In this document: piece by piece, positions 26,094-34,955 of the stretch
How the letters are laid out: each line of letters opens with the position of its first letter
How positions within the stretch are numbered: position 1 is the stretch's first letter
Assembly (NCBI RefSeq): GCF_003386665.1
Contig: NZ_QTUB01000001.1
Span: 1,984,001-2,048,000, forward strand
From: Xenorhabdus cabanillasii
GTDB taxonomy: Bacteria; Pseudomonadota; Gammaproteobacteria; Enterobacterales; Enterobacteriaceae
Direction of reading: 5' to 3'
DNA length: 64,000 bases
Notes under the pieces: generated by a model
Seen by the model: the letters and a program-made list of their open reading frames with translations, nothing else
Databases searched by the model: none
Told to the model about the DNA's origin: nothing
Made by a program: the position numbers and the translations under genes

Positions 26094-26414
26094 ATGGATA
26101 TTGGCCGATTGCGCCATCGTATCACGATCCAGGGGATTCGCAGCCAGCGCACCCCCTCGGGCGGCGTCACCAAAGAACACTACACGGTAGCCACCGTCTG
26201 GGCGGAGGCGAAATTTATCAGCGGTCGCGAACTGGTCGCCTCTAACGCGGTTTTATCGGAGAGCATCGTCCGTTTCTGGATACGCTATCGCCGGGATATT
26301 GATACCACAATGGAAATTATCTTTCAGGGCAAAACCTACACCATTCAGGCGGTGATGCCCGACAATAAACTCACGTTACTGGAGCTGCTCTGTCAGGAGG
26401 GAGTTAAATCATGA
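26094..26414 (+). CDS. Head closure protein (SPP1 gp16/HK97 gp7-like)
   Basis: This 106-residue beta-rich protein has MDIGRLRHRITIQGIRSQRT, VWAEAKFISGRELVASNAV and GKTYTIQAVMPDNKLTLLEL, typical of phage head-tail adaptors. A GGAGGAGT ribosome site precedes it and it overlaps the next gene by 4 bp. Confidence 0.88.
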   Translation: MDIGRLRHRITIQGIRSQRTPSGGVTKEHYTVATVWAEAKFISGRELVASNAVLSESIVRFWIRYRRDIDTTMEIIFQGKTYTIQAVMPDNKLTLLELLCQEGVKS

Positions 26415-26854
26415 CGACCGTAGATTTTTCGGCGCTTAAAGAGCTGTCGCGGGATTTAGCATTGCTCAGCAAGGCTGAAAACAACAAAGTTTTGCGCAAG
26501 GGCACTTACGCCGGGGCGAAAATCCTGCGCGATGAGACCCGTAACCGCGCGCCCAAACGCACGGGCAAGCTTAAGCGAAATATTATGGCCGCTAACCGTA
26601 AAAAACAGCGGGACGGTACGGTCTCTGCGGGAGTGTATGTACGCGGCTCGAACAAATCGGGCACGAACAGTGATACCCGGATGAAGAAAAATGACCCGCG
26701 CAATGCCTATTACTGGCGCTTTCTGGAAAAAGGCACCTCCAGAATGGCCGCGAAACCGTTTATCGACCCCGCATTTGACGCAAAAGCGGATGAAGCGGCG
26801 GAAGCAGCCTTTCAGGTGGCACTGAACGCGATAGATGAGGTACTGGCGAAATGA
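26411..26854 (+). CDS. HK97 gp10-family tail-joining protein
   Basis: This 147-residue protein has LRKGTYAGAKILRDETRNRA and APKRTGKLKRNI followed by YYWRFLEKGTSRMAAKPFID, the gp10 signature. It links the head connector to the tail tube terminator. It overlaps both neighbours by 4 bp. Confidence 0.9.
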   Translation: MTTVDFSALKELSRDLALLSKAENNKVLRKGTYAGAKILRDETRNRAPKRTGKLKRNIMAANRKKQRDGTVSAGVYVRGSNKSGTNSDTRMKKNDPRNAYYWRFLEKGTSRMAAKPFIDPAFDAKADEAAEAAFQVALNAIDEVLAK

Positions 26855-27178
26855 CCGATGGCGATTTATTCAAATTGTTAGATCCGGTGTTGCCCGGTCA
26901 GGTTTTCCCCTATCTCATTCCGCAAACTGAACGCAAACGGGTCTCCGCGTGGTGCGTGTTCTCGACGTACAGCCTTTACACCGATGTGCTGAGTGGTCAG
27001 TCCGTGAAAATGACGCGCATTCAGCTGGACGCCTACGCTAGAGCACGCCGAGACAATTTGCAATGACGCGTTTAATGCCGTCAAAACACACCAACCCGTT
27101 GAGGTGGCGCGTGAAAACAGCTTCGAACATGATACTGAGCTGTATCGCGCCACCGTTGAATTCAAAATTTATTCCTAA
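26851..27178 (+). pseudogene. DUF3168 tail terminator, frameshifted
   Basis: The N-part MTDGDLFKLLDPVLPGQVFP continues to IQLDAYARA, then the frame changes near 27045. The C-part reads ETICNDAFNAVKTHQPVEVA and ends FKIYS at 27178. Together they are about 108 residues, the usual DUF3168 length. One base more or less near GCTAGAGCACGCC explains the break. Confidence 0.8.
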
Positions 27179-27198
27179 TCCCTGTGGGAGATTATCAC

Positions 27199-27315
27199 AT
27201 GCCAAAATATGAAAAAACGCTGGGGACATCCCTATCAGTGTCCGCCGAGTTCACGACCGACGATACCAGTTCGGCCATTAAATGGGTGGCCATTGACACC
27301 TCTGTGAAAGACATA
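27199..27315 (+). pseudogene. Major tail protein, 5' fragment
   Basis: MPKYEKTLGTSLSVSAEFTT and SSAIKWVAIDTSVKD are the start of a tail tube protein in the expected position after DUF3168. Phage similarity ends near 27315 and non-phage DNA begins. Prophage 1 has no further tail genes after this point, so everything downstream was lost or replaced. The stretch 27316-27480 holds no gene. Confidence 0.7.
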
Positions 27316-27480
27316 AACTCTATAGATAGAAGGGTGTTGTACGCCCTCATGTTTCTTGTAACTTAATGAAAGTAAAACAATAAGCGTCTATTTATGGTTT
27401 TCACTCGTTCTGGTGTTTTCTGGTTGTTGCAGCACCCTGCGTATTGCAATGTGTATTGCAAATTTAAGAAGAGATAACGA

Positions 27481-27865
27481 ATGGCGGTTAACAAACTCAA
27501 TGATAAAAAACTTAAATCACTACATGGTAAGTCTGCTGATAAACAGCAAATCATTGCTGATGGTAATGGCTTGTCGGTTAGGGTTAGCAAAGCTGGAGCT
27601 ATCAGCTTTGTCTTTTTTTATCGTTTATATGGAAGAGAAAGCGCGCCTATATGGTTAACATTGGGAAAATACCCAGATTTAAGTTTAAAGGCAGCAAGGG
27701 AACAAAGAGATAAATGCCGAGCGTGGTTGGCTGAGGGGAGAGATCCCCGAATACAAATAAAAATAATAAAAGAAGATACGCTAAAACCAGTAACAGTAAA
27801 AGATGCGATAGAATATTGGATTGATAACTATGCCATCAATAAACGCAAGGCGGCACTGCGTATTA
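27481..27865 (+). pseudogene. Second P4-type integrase, 3'-truncated by an IS
   Basis: The first about 128 residues of a P4-type integrase remain: MAVNKLNDKKLKSLHGKSAD, IIADGNGLSVRVSKAGAISF and LTLGKYPDLSLKAAREQRDK. The DUF4102 domain is complete, but the catalytic domain is absent because the IS5-type element starts at 27866. It differs clearly from the argU integrase. Its presence suggests that element 2 or a third element once integrated with its own recombinase. Confidence 0.85.
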
Positions 27866-28784
27866 GGCCGTGTCCCTTAATTATTTAATCGTCTGTAAAA
27901 GAGCCGAATGCAACCTAATTTCACCATCGATAAATAGTTTCGGGCTGTTTTTTCGTAACGGGTGGCAATACGCCGATGGCCTTTTAGAAAGCCAAAGCAG
28001 CGCTCGACAACATTTCGGTTACGATACGCCTGATTATCAAATTGTGTACGGCCATCCGAACTGCCTTTTTCATTGATTTTATAAGGAATAATACTTTTAA
28101 CCCGTAATTTGCGCAGATAACCGCGCAGTTTTCCACTCGAATAACCTTTATCGGCCAGCACCGCTTTACCCCGCCGTTTCATAAAGCCATTTTTGCGTTG
28201 CACGCCAATGCCATCAAGTAAAGGGATCGCAAATTGACTTTCGTGAACCTGCCCTGCTGTCAGCCGCAGGTTGAGGGGGAAGCCTTTTCCGTCAGTAGCC
28301 AGGTGGATTTTGGTGCCATAACCACCGCGTGAGCGACCCAGCGCATGATTGTCAGCGATATCAGAATGTTTTTTTTTCGCCCCAGCCGCATATTTATTGG
28401 CGCGAATATGGCTGCCATCCAAACAAATCTCAGACCAGTCAATTAAGTTTTTTTCATCAAGAATGGACAGTAATAAGTTGAATATCTTGTTGATAATGCC
28501 TGATTTGGACAACGGTTAAATCGGTTATAAACCGTTTTCCAGGGGCCATAACGTTCAGGTAAATCGCGCCACGGTGCCCCTGAACAGAGGACCCAAAACA
28601 TTCCGTTCATCACACGGCGGTGTTCAACATGGGGACGTCCTGCCCGCTTTGAATGAGTGGGCGGTAAATACGATTCTATCAATATCCATGCATCATCGGG
28701 AATATCGTAACGCGCCATCATCTTTTTCCAGTCATGAACTTAATGAGATGATAATACTATCAATTTATATTAAGGGACACAGCC
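27866..28784 (-). mobile_element. IS5-family (IS427-like) insertion sequence, copy 1
   Basis: The 919-bp element has ends GGCCGTGTCCCTTAAT and ATTAAGGGACACAGCC as near-perfect inverted repeats, flanked by TA (27864-27865 and 28785-28786). It lies between an integrase fragment and the remnant of a different recombinase, so DNA has been deleted next to it. A 919-bp relative is at 31441-32359. Confidence 0.88.
27877..28721 (-). pseudogene. IS5-family transposase, frameshifted
   Basis: The first segment (MMARYDIPDDAWILIESYLP to VYNRFNR) and the second (WSKSGIINKIFNLLLSILDE-like to RLFYRRLNN) form a DDE transposase of about 280 residues. DGSHIRANKYAAGAKKKH and ADKGYSSGKLRGYL carry catalytic Asp residues. 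The frame changes near 28512 at the end of YNRFNR. In copy 2 this point is in frame, so it is probably a mutation in this copy. Confidence 0.82.
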
Positions 28785-28787
28785 TAG

Positions 28788-29358
28788 GATTAAATGGAGC
28801 CAGTCGTGCAGAACAAAACAAGCGATCCCTGATGCAACGTTTGAGACTGTTTATCAGAAGGCAGTTGAACGGGATGCCGGATTTGCCGTTACACTGAAAT
28901 TTGCCCGTTTGATGGGGCTGCGTTCTCTGGAAGCGGTGCAGTGTAGTGCTTCATTGAAAAGCTGGCGAAAACAGTTAGAGCAACCAGAACCAAAACTGCA
29001 TGTTGTTTTCGGTACAAAGGGAGGCCGACCGAGGCAGACTCATGTATTGAATGTTGCGGCGGTGAAAGAAGTTGTAGAACAGGCGATTGCCATTGCAGAA
29101 CAACGCGGCGGTAAGCTGATTGATAAGCCGGATCTCAGGCAGGCGATGAACTACTGGCGGACACATACTACAAGGATTGGTTTAAAAGGTTGCCATTCTC
29201 CCCATAGTTTGCGGTATGCCTGGGCGCAGGAAGCATTGGTGTTTTACCAACAGAATGGTTTTAGCCATCAGGAGGCAAGGGCATTGGTTTCAATGGATTT
29301 GGGGCACGGTGACGGACGTGGGCGTTATGTTGAGCGGGTTTATGGTCGTTCAACTTAG
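28788..29358 (+). pseudogene. Tyrosine recombinase remnant, copy 2
   Basis: This is the C-terminal part of a paralogue of the 10922-11797 recombinase. The N-terminal part is lost at the IS boundary, and a one-base deletion near 28810 shifts the frame before LARLMGL-like text. The last 149 residues (MMGLRSLEAVQCSASLKSWR to YVERVYGRST) align with copy 1 with 14 differences and keep the Arg, HxxR, His and Tyr residues. Not functional as it stands. Confidence 0.85.
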
Positions 29359-29405
29359 CAGTTCAGTTATTGAGTTAGGTAAAACAATCAGTTAAAGTAA
29401 CTCCG

Positions 29406-29580
29406 CCATTGGCACAATCCAATGGTCAAGGCGTCGCGGCCTTGAATGATCAACCCACTGGTAGGAAATTTCTACCAGTGTGCCTGTTATCGCCTTTTCA
29501 ATGGTGGTTCAGGCAGGGAAGGCATTGCCTTGCCGGAATGGTTGATCTCCGGTCCGCGAACCCTGTCTGAATCGCCACCA
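29406..29580 (+). ncRNA. Structured non-coding element, copy 2
   Basis: This has the same series of stems as 11845-12019, with no difference in this segment. Across the whole 236-base interval between recombinase stop and ner only one substitution is seen, at GTTAGATA versus GTTAGGTA. The recombinase sequence just upstream has diverged much more. Function unknown. Confidence 0.5.
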
Positions 29581-29611
29581 TCAATATTAATTAATGGAAG
29601 GGGTAGCAGGA

Positions 29612-29878
29612 ATGATTGATATAAAAAAAGACTGGCATCAAGCTGATATTATTGCTGCATTACGTAAGCGTGGTACTACCTTAGCGGCTGTCTCCCGCCA
29701 AGCAGGATTAAGTTCTTCTACATTAGCCAATACTCTCAGCAGGCCTTGGCCAAAAGGTGAATGGATAATTGCGAATTATCTCGGAATACACCCTTCAGAA
29801 ATCTGGCCTAGCCGTTATTTTGATTCATATGATGGTCAGCCTATTGAGCGTAAGGCTCGCAAAGATCTTACTGAATAG
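29612..29878 (+). CDS. Ner/Nlp-type regulator, copy 2
   Basis: This is nearly identical to the protein at 12051-12317; I see one residue change (SREAGL to SRQAGL). It has the same ribosome site AGGGGTAGCAGGA and the same upstream structured element. The reading frame is intact although the recombinase partner is broken, so this copy could still act in trans on copy 1. Confidence 0.84.
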   Translation: MIDIKKDWHQADIIAALRKRGTTLAAVSRQAGLSSSTLANTLSRPWPKGEWIIANYLGIHPSEIWPSRYFDSYDGQPIERKARKDLTE

Positions 29879-29907
29879 TTTAGTTTTAATGAAATAAGCC
29901 ATGAGGA

Positions 29908-30677
29908 GGTCGTGACATCAATTTATTGAATCATGTATAGTCTGTCTATTTGGAAAACATTCAAATGGCAAAGATTGATGTAACTTGCCCCTCTTGTTCC
30001 GCAGTGAAAGGGATCCATCGCAATGGGCGCTCGCGTTCTGGTCACCAACGTTATCTTTGCCAATCCTGCCGTCACTCCTGGCAACTGGAGTTCACTTATG
30101 CCGCTTGTCGTCTCGGTACCCATAAGCAAATCGTCGATATGGCTATGAATGGAATGGGATGTCGGGCGACAGCACGAGTGATGGGGATTGGCCTGAATAC
30201 CGTACTTCGGCATTTAAAAAACTCAAACCCAAATCGGTAACAGAAGCGATTAAACCTGGCACTGAAGTGATTGTCTGCTGCGAAATGGATGAACAATGGT
30301 CTTACGTAAAGTCAAAGAAGCAGCCTCGTTGGCTCTTTTATGCCTACGACAGGATAAGGCGAAAAGTGATCGCCCATGTTTTTGGTCCAAGAACAAAAAA
30401 GACATTAATGCGCCTATTAGCTTTACTGGCACCTTTCAACATTATTATTTATATGACAGATGGCTGGAAAAGTTACGAAAAAGCACTCGCAGGGAAACTC
30501 CATGTGGCCAGCAAGCGTTATACCCAACGCATAGAGAGGCATAACCTGAATCTTCGTCAACATTTGGCAAGACTGACTCGCAAAACATTGTCTTTTTCAA
30601 AATCCATAGAAATGCATGACAGAATTATAGGATATTATCTGAACATTCATCACTATCAATAAAATAGAGTCATGACC
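29908..30677 (+). mobile_element. IS1-family insertion sequence
   Basis: The 770-bp element has left end GGTCGTGACATCAATTTATT and right end complementary to GGTCATGACTC. It is flanked by the 8-bp direct repeat CATGAGGA (29900-29907 and 30678-30685), a standard IS1 target duplication. It landed just after ner copy 2. Confidence 0.92.
29965..30662 (+). CDS. insAB: IS1 transposase InsA-InsB'
   Basis: InsA (29965-30240) begins [20 protein letters not shown], with zinc-finger Cys pairs and a helix-turn-helix. InsB (to 30662) has [20 protein letters not shown] and [13 protein letters not shown] as the DDE core. They are joined by -1 frameshifting at AAAAAAC (30216-30222), the known IS1 signal. All parts are intact, so the element may be mobile. 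Confidence 0.92.
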
Positions 30678-30776
30678 CATGAGGATAAATAATATTTATA
30701 GTTGTTAATTTTATACTCATGGTAATATATTTTCACTGGGTTATTTTCCTATAAATAAATTATAACGGAGTATATT

Positions 30777-31241
30777 TTGAAACGTTGCTGTCATTGTCAA
30801 AGATCACTGGAATTTTCAAAAATAAAGCGAGATATAAAAAATTACGCGAGAAATATGAATCAATGGTGGAAAAAATTACAACATTATTCTATTGCTGAAT
30901 GGTCATTGCTAGTTGGTATAGGATGTTGGGGAATACCCAATCAAACAGCTCAAATGATTGCTTTCTTACTTAGTTTGATGTTCTTCTTTGATAAACTTGT
31001 TTCCATAAATCATAAATCTAGTTTTACGAAAATGGAAAAACGTATAATAAAAAAAATAAAAATTTCAAATCTATCGTATCATGAAAGAACTGTTTTATTT
31101 GGAAAGTTAGATAATGTAAGGCGATTTAGAAGTATTTGGAATTCTTGGTATATATTTAAGAAAAACTGGAAGTTTATGGCGGGGTATACTTTTCTTTTTG
31201 CTTCATTTCTTTTTCAACTTCGGGCTAGTTATTTTGGTTAA
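30777..31241 (+). CDS. Uncharacterised membrane protein
   Basis: This 154-residue protein has a TTG start (GGAG about 10 bases upstream) and an N-terminal CCHCQR motif. Two hydrophobic regions are visible: WSLLVGIGCWGIPNQTAQMI into AFLLSLMFFF, and MAGYTFLFASFLFQLRASYF at the C-terminus. It is AT-rich. It lies between ner and the truncated small ORF, a place where copy 1 of the module has no gene, so it is extra cargo. No family recognised. Confidence 0.5.
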   Translation: MKRCCHCQRSLEFSKIKRDIKNYARNMNQWWKKLQHYSIAEWSLLVGIGCWGIPNQTAQMIAFLLSLMFFFDKLVSINHKSSFTKMEKRIIKKIKISNLSYHERTVLFGKLDNVRRFRSIWNSWYIFKKNWKFMAGYTFLFASFLFQLRASYFG

Positions 31242-31323
31242 CACTTGGATTCGCTTAATAAGTGCAAGTAATATTATCTTGTCGGATTGTTATATTTATT
31301 CTGGAGTATATGAGATTATAAAA

Positions 31324-31440
31324 TGAGTGACTATTTTTACTTAAATCTTGAGCTGTTATCTAAAGAATTAGATGATCTCTATGCTAAAGAACACTTACAT
31401 GAAAATAATTACTATTTTAAAAGTAAAGAAATTAAAACTA
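31324..31440 (+). pseudogene. 5' fragment of the small acidic protein, copy 2
   Basis: MSDYFYLNLELLSKELDDLY to KSKEIKTR matches the first 40 residues of the 12417-12746 protein. The IS starts at 31441. After the IS, sequence resumes at the equivalent of about 12765, so the rest of the gene was deleted. Confidence 0.75.
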
Positions 31441-32359
31441 GGTCGTGTCCCTTAATTATATAACCGCTTGTAAAAGAGTCGAATACAGCCTAATTTCACC
31501 ATGGACAAGTAGTTTCGTGCAGTTTTTTCGTCACGGGTAGCGATACGCCGATTTCCTTTCAGAAAACCGAAACAGCGTTCGACCACATTCCGGTCACGAT
31601 AAGCCTGTTTATCAAATTGTGTGCGGCCATCAGTACTGCCTTTTTCATTGATTTTGTAAGGAATAACGCTCTTTATCCTCAAGTTACGCAGATAACCGCG
31701 CAGTTTTCCGCCCGAATAGCCTTTATCGGCCAGCACGGCTTTGCCGCGCCGTTTCATGAAACCATTTTTGCGTTGGACGCCAATGCCATCAAGCAACGGG
31801 ATGGCCGATTGACTTTCATGAGATTGCCCAGCAGTCACTATCAGGGTGAGGGGAAAACCCTTTCGGTCGGTTGCCAGGTGGATTTTGGTGCCATAACCAC
31901 CGCGTGAGCGACCCAGCGCATGATCGTCAGCGATATCGGGCTGTTTTTTTTCGCGCCGGCGGCCTCTTTACTCGCGCGAATATGGCTGCCATCCAGGCAA
32001 ATTTCAGCCCAGTCAATCAAACCTTTTTCATCCAGAATGGACAATAACCGATTAAATATCTTGTTGATAATGCCCGATTTTGACCAACGATTAAATCGGT
32101 TATAGACCGTTTTCCAAGGCCCGTAGCGGTCAGGTAAATCACGCCAGGGAGCCCCAGAGCACAATACCCAGAACATCCCATTTATCACACGGCGGTGTTC
32201 AACATAGGGACGTCCTGCCCGTTCTGAATGAACCGGGGGCAAACAAGGTTATATCAATATCCATGCGTCATCAGGAATGTCGTAGCGTGCCATCATCTTT
32301 TCCTATATTGAAAACCGTTTAGATGATAATACTACCAATTTACATTAAGGGACACGACC
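31441..32359 (-). mobile_element. IS5-family (IS427-like) insertion sequence, copy 2
   Basis: The 919-bp element has perfect terminal inverted repeats GGTCGTGTCCCTTAAT and is flanked by TA (31439-31440 and 32360-32361). It is the same family as 27866-28784 but diverged. About 230 bp of the module beside it are missing relative to copy 1. Confidence 0.9.
31452..32296 (-). pseudogene. IS5-family transposase, copy 2, stop codon and frameshift
   Basis: The N-part starts MMARYDIPDDAWILI and meets a stop, then continues PPVHSERAGRPYVEHRRVIN. The frame changes again at an A-run after AGAKK, near 31950, and resumes as MTAGQSHESQSAIPLLDGIG. The A-run site may be the frameshift signal used by IS427 elements, but the early stop makes the copy inactive. 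Confidence 0.8.
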
Positions 32360-32361
32360 TA

Positions 32362-32610
32362 GTTGAGCTACTATTTTAATAAAATAACAGATAAACCGCA
32401 TTGAAACTATTATTTCATTTTTGACAATATTGGTTTTATTGATGATATTTTTGCAATAAAAACTCTACTGTCAGTAGTACCAACCAGATAGAAATCAGGC
32501 AAACAGAGACAAAATAATGTGGGGGTATTGTAGGGGGTATGGTAGATAATTGAACCAAATAAAATCATTTAAAAACAAAAAATTAATTACTATTATCGAA
32601 TCCTGTAGGG
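32362..32610 (+). repeat. Module end repeat, copy 2, with att-like core
   Basis: This closely resembles 12747-13016. It ends with TCGAATCCTGTAGGG (32596-32610), identical to 498-512 in tRNA-Arg, then ACCAT. This is the best candidate for the right attachment site of an argU-integrated element. Confidence 0.65.
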
Positions 32611-32642
32611 ACCATAAAATCAAATAGTTACAGTAAAAAATG

Positions 32643-32665
32643 AAAAACCCGTCAAAATAACGGGT
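32643..32665 (-). terminator. Terminator of the alpA-like gene
   Basis: On the minus strand, ACCCGT and ACGGGT form a stem around TATTTTG, followed by T5. It lies 23 bases past the gene stop. Confidence 0.7.
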
Positions 32666-32687
32666 CAGGTAATGGGTCAAGTTATCG

Positions 32688-32867
32688 CTACTTCTTCTCT
32701 CTCACCCAAGCCTCATAGACCTCTTCAGGCCATCCTAGAAATGTTCCACCCGCAGTCTTATCTGGTTTAGGAAACTCATTTCTTTTTGCGTACATTCTCC
32801 AAAGGGTTGTTTTGCTTTTTCCTGTGAGTCGTTGCATCTCTTCACGCTTAATGTATCTTATCGCCAT
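32688..32867 (-). CDS. AlpA-family regulator/excisionase of prophage 2
   Basis: From ATG 32867 the protein is 59 residues: MAIRYIKREEMQRLTGKSKT, TTLWRMYAKRNEFPKPDKTA and FLGWPEEVYEAWVREKK. This is the AlpA helix-turn-helix pattern. An in-frame ATG at 32900 is possible. It is at the outer edge of the prophage on the leftward strand, where excisionase genes lie. Its integrase is not present, probably displaced by element 2. The stretch 32901-33213 shows no gene I can support. Confidence 0.82.
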   Translation of the reverse strand: MAIRYIKREEMQRLTGKSKTTLWRMYAKRNEFPKPDKTAGGTFLGWPEEVYEAWVREKK

Positions 32868-33213
32868 GGCTTGCCTCCCTCTCTGATAGCCATTTTTCAA
32901 AACTCCCTTGCTTGTGATCGGGCTATCGGCAGTACCAGCAGGGCGTATCTCTTGTTGTTTTGATTACTGATAGGCATTGCTCAGTGTTTTGTTTGTTCCC
33001 AATATAAAGATGTAAGATGATATTTTTTCTGGCTCCATTTGAGTCACTTTATTTGCAGTCTCCATATAACAGACTTCTTTCGTGTTCTCTACTTGTGCGT
33101 AATCATTCTGAATTTAGAGTGAAACATTCCCCAGCGCAGGCGCTGCCATTAAATTTTAATATTGATTGAAATTTATAGATTTTATTTATAGTCGTTTTAT
33201 TGTGTGGCTATTT

Positions 33214-33594
33214 TTATAACTGACAATGTTTTTTGTCTGCTTTAATCAGAGGAATGATATCAATTAAATGCATATATCGTCCTCTCCGCTTATAGAGTGC
33301 ATAACCGTAACCCGCAATGAGTTCTAAGTTATAGCAAGGAACAGGGTCGGTATGTTTTTGTCTGATCCGATAGGTCGTTAATATATGATGTTTAAATTCA
33401 TCATTATTTTTTATTCCCATGCCGTGATTCTGATCGTTGCCCTGATAATATTGGTCTGCCAAAAAGGTGATAGGTGTTATTCCTGTCTGCAGGCTATGTG
33501 CTGGTGCGATATTGGCAACAATGCCTTTAATGTTGATAGTATTTTTTTGTTTTGTTGCCGGTTTCTTGATGGTGACAGAAGTAAAGGTACGCAT
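33214..33594 (-). CDS. Uncharacterised phage early protein
   Basis: This 126-residue basic protein (MRTFTSVTIKKPATKQKNTI, NLELIAGYGYALYKRRGRYM, IIPLIKADKKHC) is transcribed leftward from an operator-like region. Position suggests an early left operon gene under repressor control. I do not recognise the family. Confidence 0.5.
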   Translation of the reverse strand: MRTFTSVTIKKPATKQKNTINIKGIVANIAPAHSLQTGITPITFLADQYYQGNDQNHGMGIKNNDEFKHHILTTYRIRQKHTDPVPCYNLELIAGYGYALYKRRGRYMHLIDIIPLIKADKKHCQL

Positions 33595-33616
33595 AAATCC
33601 TCTCGCTGACTATTTT

Positions 33617-33689
33617 AGTGATTATTCCTATCACTTTGATGCGCCTAACATTATCACTTAAATTTCATTAAATCCATACCCAAAGTGAT
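33617..33689 (-). promoter_or_regulatory. Left operator region of prophage 2
   Basis: AGTGAT (33617-33622) and ATCACT (33630-33635) form an inverted repeat with a 7-base spacer. Further ATCACT (33653-33658) and AGTGAT (33684-33689) half-sites follow. The same AGTGAT half-site recurs on the other side of the repressor gene. Likely CI/Cro binding sites controlling the leftward gene. The interval 33690-33870 has no gene. Confidence 0.55.
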
Positions 33690-33870
33690 ATTAATCAATT
33701 TTTTTAATTATCTTATTGATATCAAATAATTTTAATTTGATATCATTTGAATGATATTGGATCTTGAAGGGAGTGATGATTTCAATGGTGTTAAAGATAC
33801 TGCATTAAAAACAGTATCTTGTATTAAGGAGAGGCAGGATTTGGCGGTGTTTCGAGTGGAGGTGGAAATG

Positions 33871-34488
33871 TTATCGTTTTCGCTTTCGCTTCATATTACG
33901 AAATAAATAAACAATCACCCCGACGATTTCCATGTCAGGTGAGACGGTTATCAAGGGGATACGTGAATCATCAACAGATAAAAAACCGACAGCCCCCCCT
34001 TGTTTATAACGATAAACGGAATAATGTTCTTCGATGCGGGCATAGACTAAATCATCATTGGCGATATCTTCCTGTGTATCCACCACAATCACCGTCCCTT
34101 CTGGTGCTTCAGCGCAGCCGGTATTTTGGGTTATACGGTAAGCCCGGCAGGCGTCAAACGCGGTTTGCTGTTCAGAAAAGGCCGGCACCATGAACGATTC
34201 GGGTGTTTCCTGTTCTGTCTGATAAATTTTTACTGGGACATAACGGTTGTCATGATGGGCAGCAAAATCACTATCACCATAGAGATGTTTATGACCACTG
34301 CCATCACTGAGCCATTCCGGGCGAACATCCAATGCCTTGGCCAAATCAACGAGCCGGCCTGTTTTGGTCGCGTTCCCGGAGAGTAATTTCCATATCATGG
34401 ATTGCGCCATACCGGCTTTTTTGGCCAGAGAGGATTGCGTCAGTCCTTTATCTGCCATGGCTTCTTTTAATCTATCAGCAAGAGTCAT
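33871..34488 (-). CDS. CI-like phage repressor (HTH plus S24-like domain)
   Basis: This 205-residue protein has an XRE helix-turn-helix (MTLADRLKEAMADKGLTQSS, AKKAGMAQSMIWKLLSG) and a C-terminal S24/LexA-like fold (EGTVIVVDTQEDIANDDLVY, RIPLITVSPDMEIVGVIVY). The usual GDSM nucleophile region reads NTGCAEAPEGT, so the canonical Ser is not evident, and self-cleavage may be absent or altered. The tail MKRKRKR is very basic. It is divergent from the cro-like gene. Confidence 0.88.
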   Translation of the reverse strand: MTLADRLKEAMADKGLTQSSLAKKAGMAQSMIWKLLSGNATKTGRLVDLAKALDVRPEWLSDGSGHKHLYGDSDFAAHHDNRYVPVKIYQTEQETPESFMVPAFSEQQTAFDACRAYRITQNTGCAEAPEGTVIVVDTQEDIANDDLVYARIEEHYSVYRYKQGGAVGFLSVDDSRIPLITVSPDMEIVGVIVYLFRNMKRKRKR

Positions 34489-34556
34489 AAGTGCCTCATG
34501 AGGGGGTTATCTTCGTATTGTTATCCTGAATTATCGGTTGCTTATTCTATCTCTAG

Positions 34557-34608
34557 AGTGATATCTTTACAAACACTCCAATAGTGATTTATATTGACCT
34601 TTGGTGAT
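34557..34608 (+). promoter_or_regulatory. Right operator/promoter region (CI-Cro switch)
   Basis: Three half-sites lie between the divergent repressor and cro-like genes: AGTGAT at 34557-34562 and 34583-34588, and GGTGAT at 34603-34608. Spacing and symmetry suggest a lambdoid oR. The -10/-35 elements are not certain. Confidence 0.5.
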
Positions 34609-34642
34609 ATTGTTATTGCCGCGGTGTTGGAGAAAGGCACTA

Positions 34643-34879
34643 ATGAAAAACAGTGTGATAAAAAAAGTGATAGATATCGCCGGCAGTCAGGCCAAACTGG
34701 CTCAGGTGCTGGGGTGTGCGCAATCGCTCATCAGCGCATGGTTGTACGGGAAAAAACGGATTTCGGTATCACGGATCCCCGATATTGTGGTTTTTTCAAA
34801 CGGTGCGGTTCAGGCTCATGAGTTGCGTCCTGATCTGCCTACCGTTTTCCCGCCGCCTGAAGCGAAAACCCCTCAATAA
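34643..34879 (+). CDS. Cro/YdaS-like regulator
   Basis: From ATG 34643 the protein is 78 residues: MKNSVIKKVIDIAGSQAKLA, QVLGCAQSLISAWLYGKKRI. YdaS/Cro-type helix-turn-helix proteins in this position turn on the lytic programme by repressing cI. An upstream in-frame start at 34601 would overlap the operator and is unlikely. Confidence 0.82.
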   Translation: MKNSVIKKVIDIAGSQAKLAQVLGCAQSLISAWLYGKKRISVSRIPDIVVFSNGAVQAHELRPDLPTVFPPPEAKTPQ

Positions 34880-34955
34880 ATTCCCGCTGGTGGCGGATGA
34901 TGCAGGGTGTTTTGAACATGGGGATAGTTAGCGTAGGGTAACAGGGAGAAACGGC

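Noticed and set aside
33385..33661. Plus-strand ORFs opposite the early phage gene at 33214-33594
   Set aside because: They are antisense to a better placed leftward gene under an operator, and no domains are recognised.
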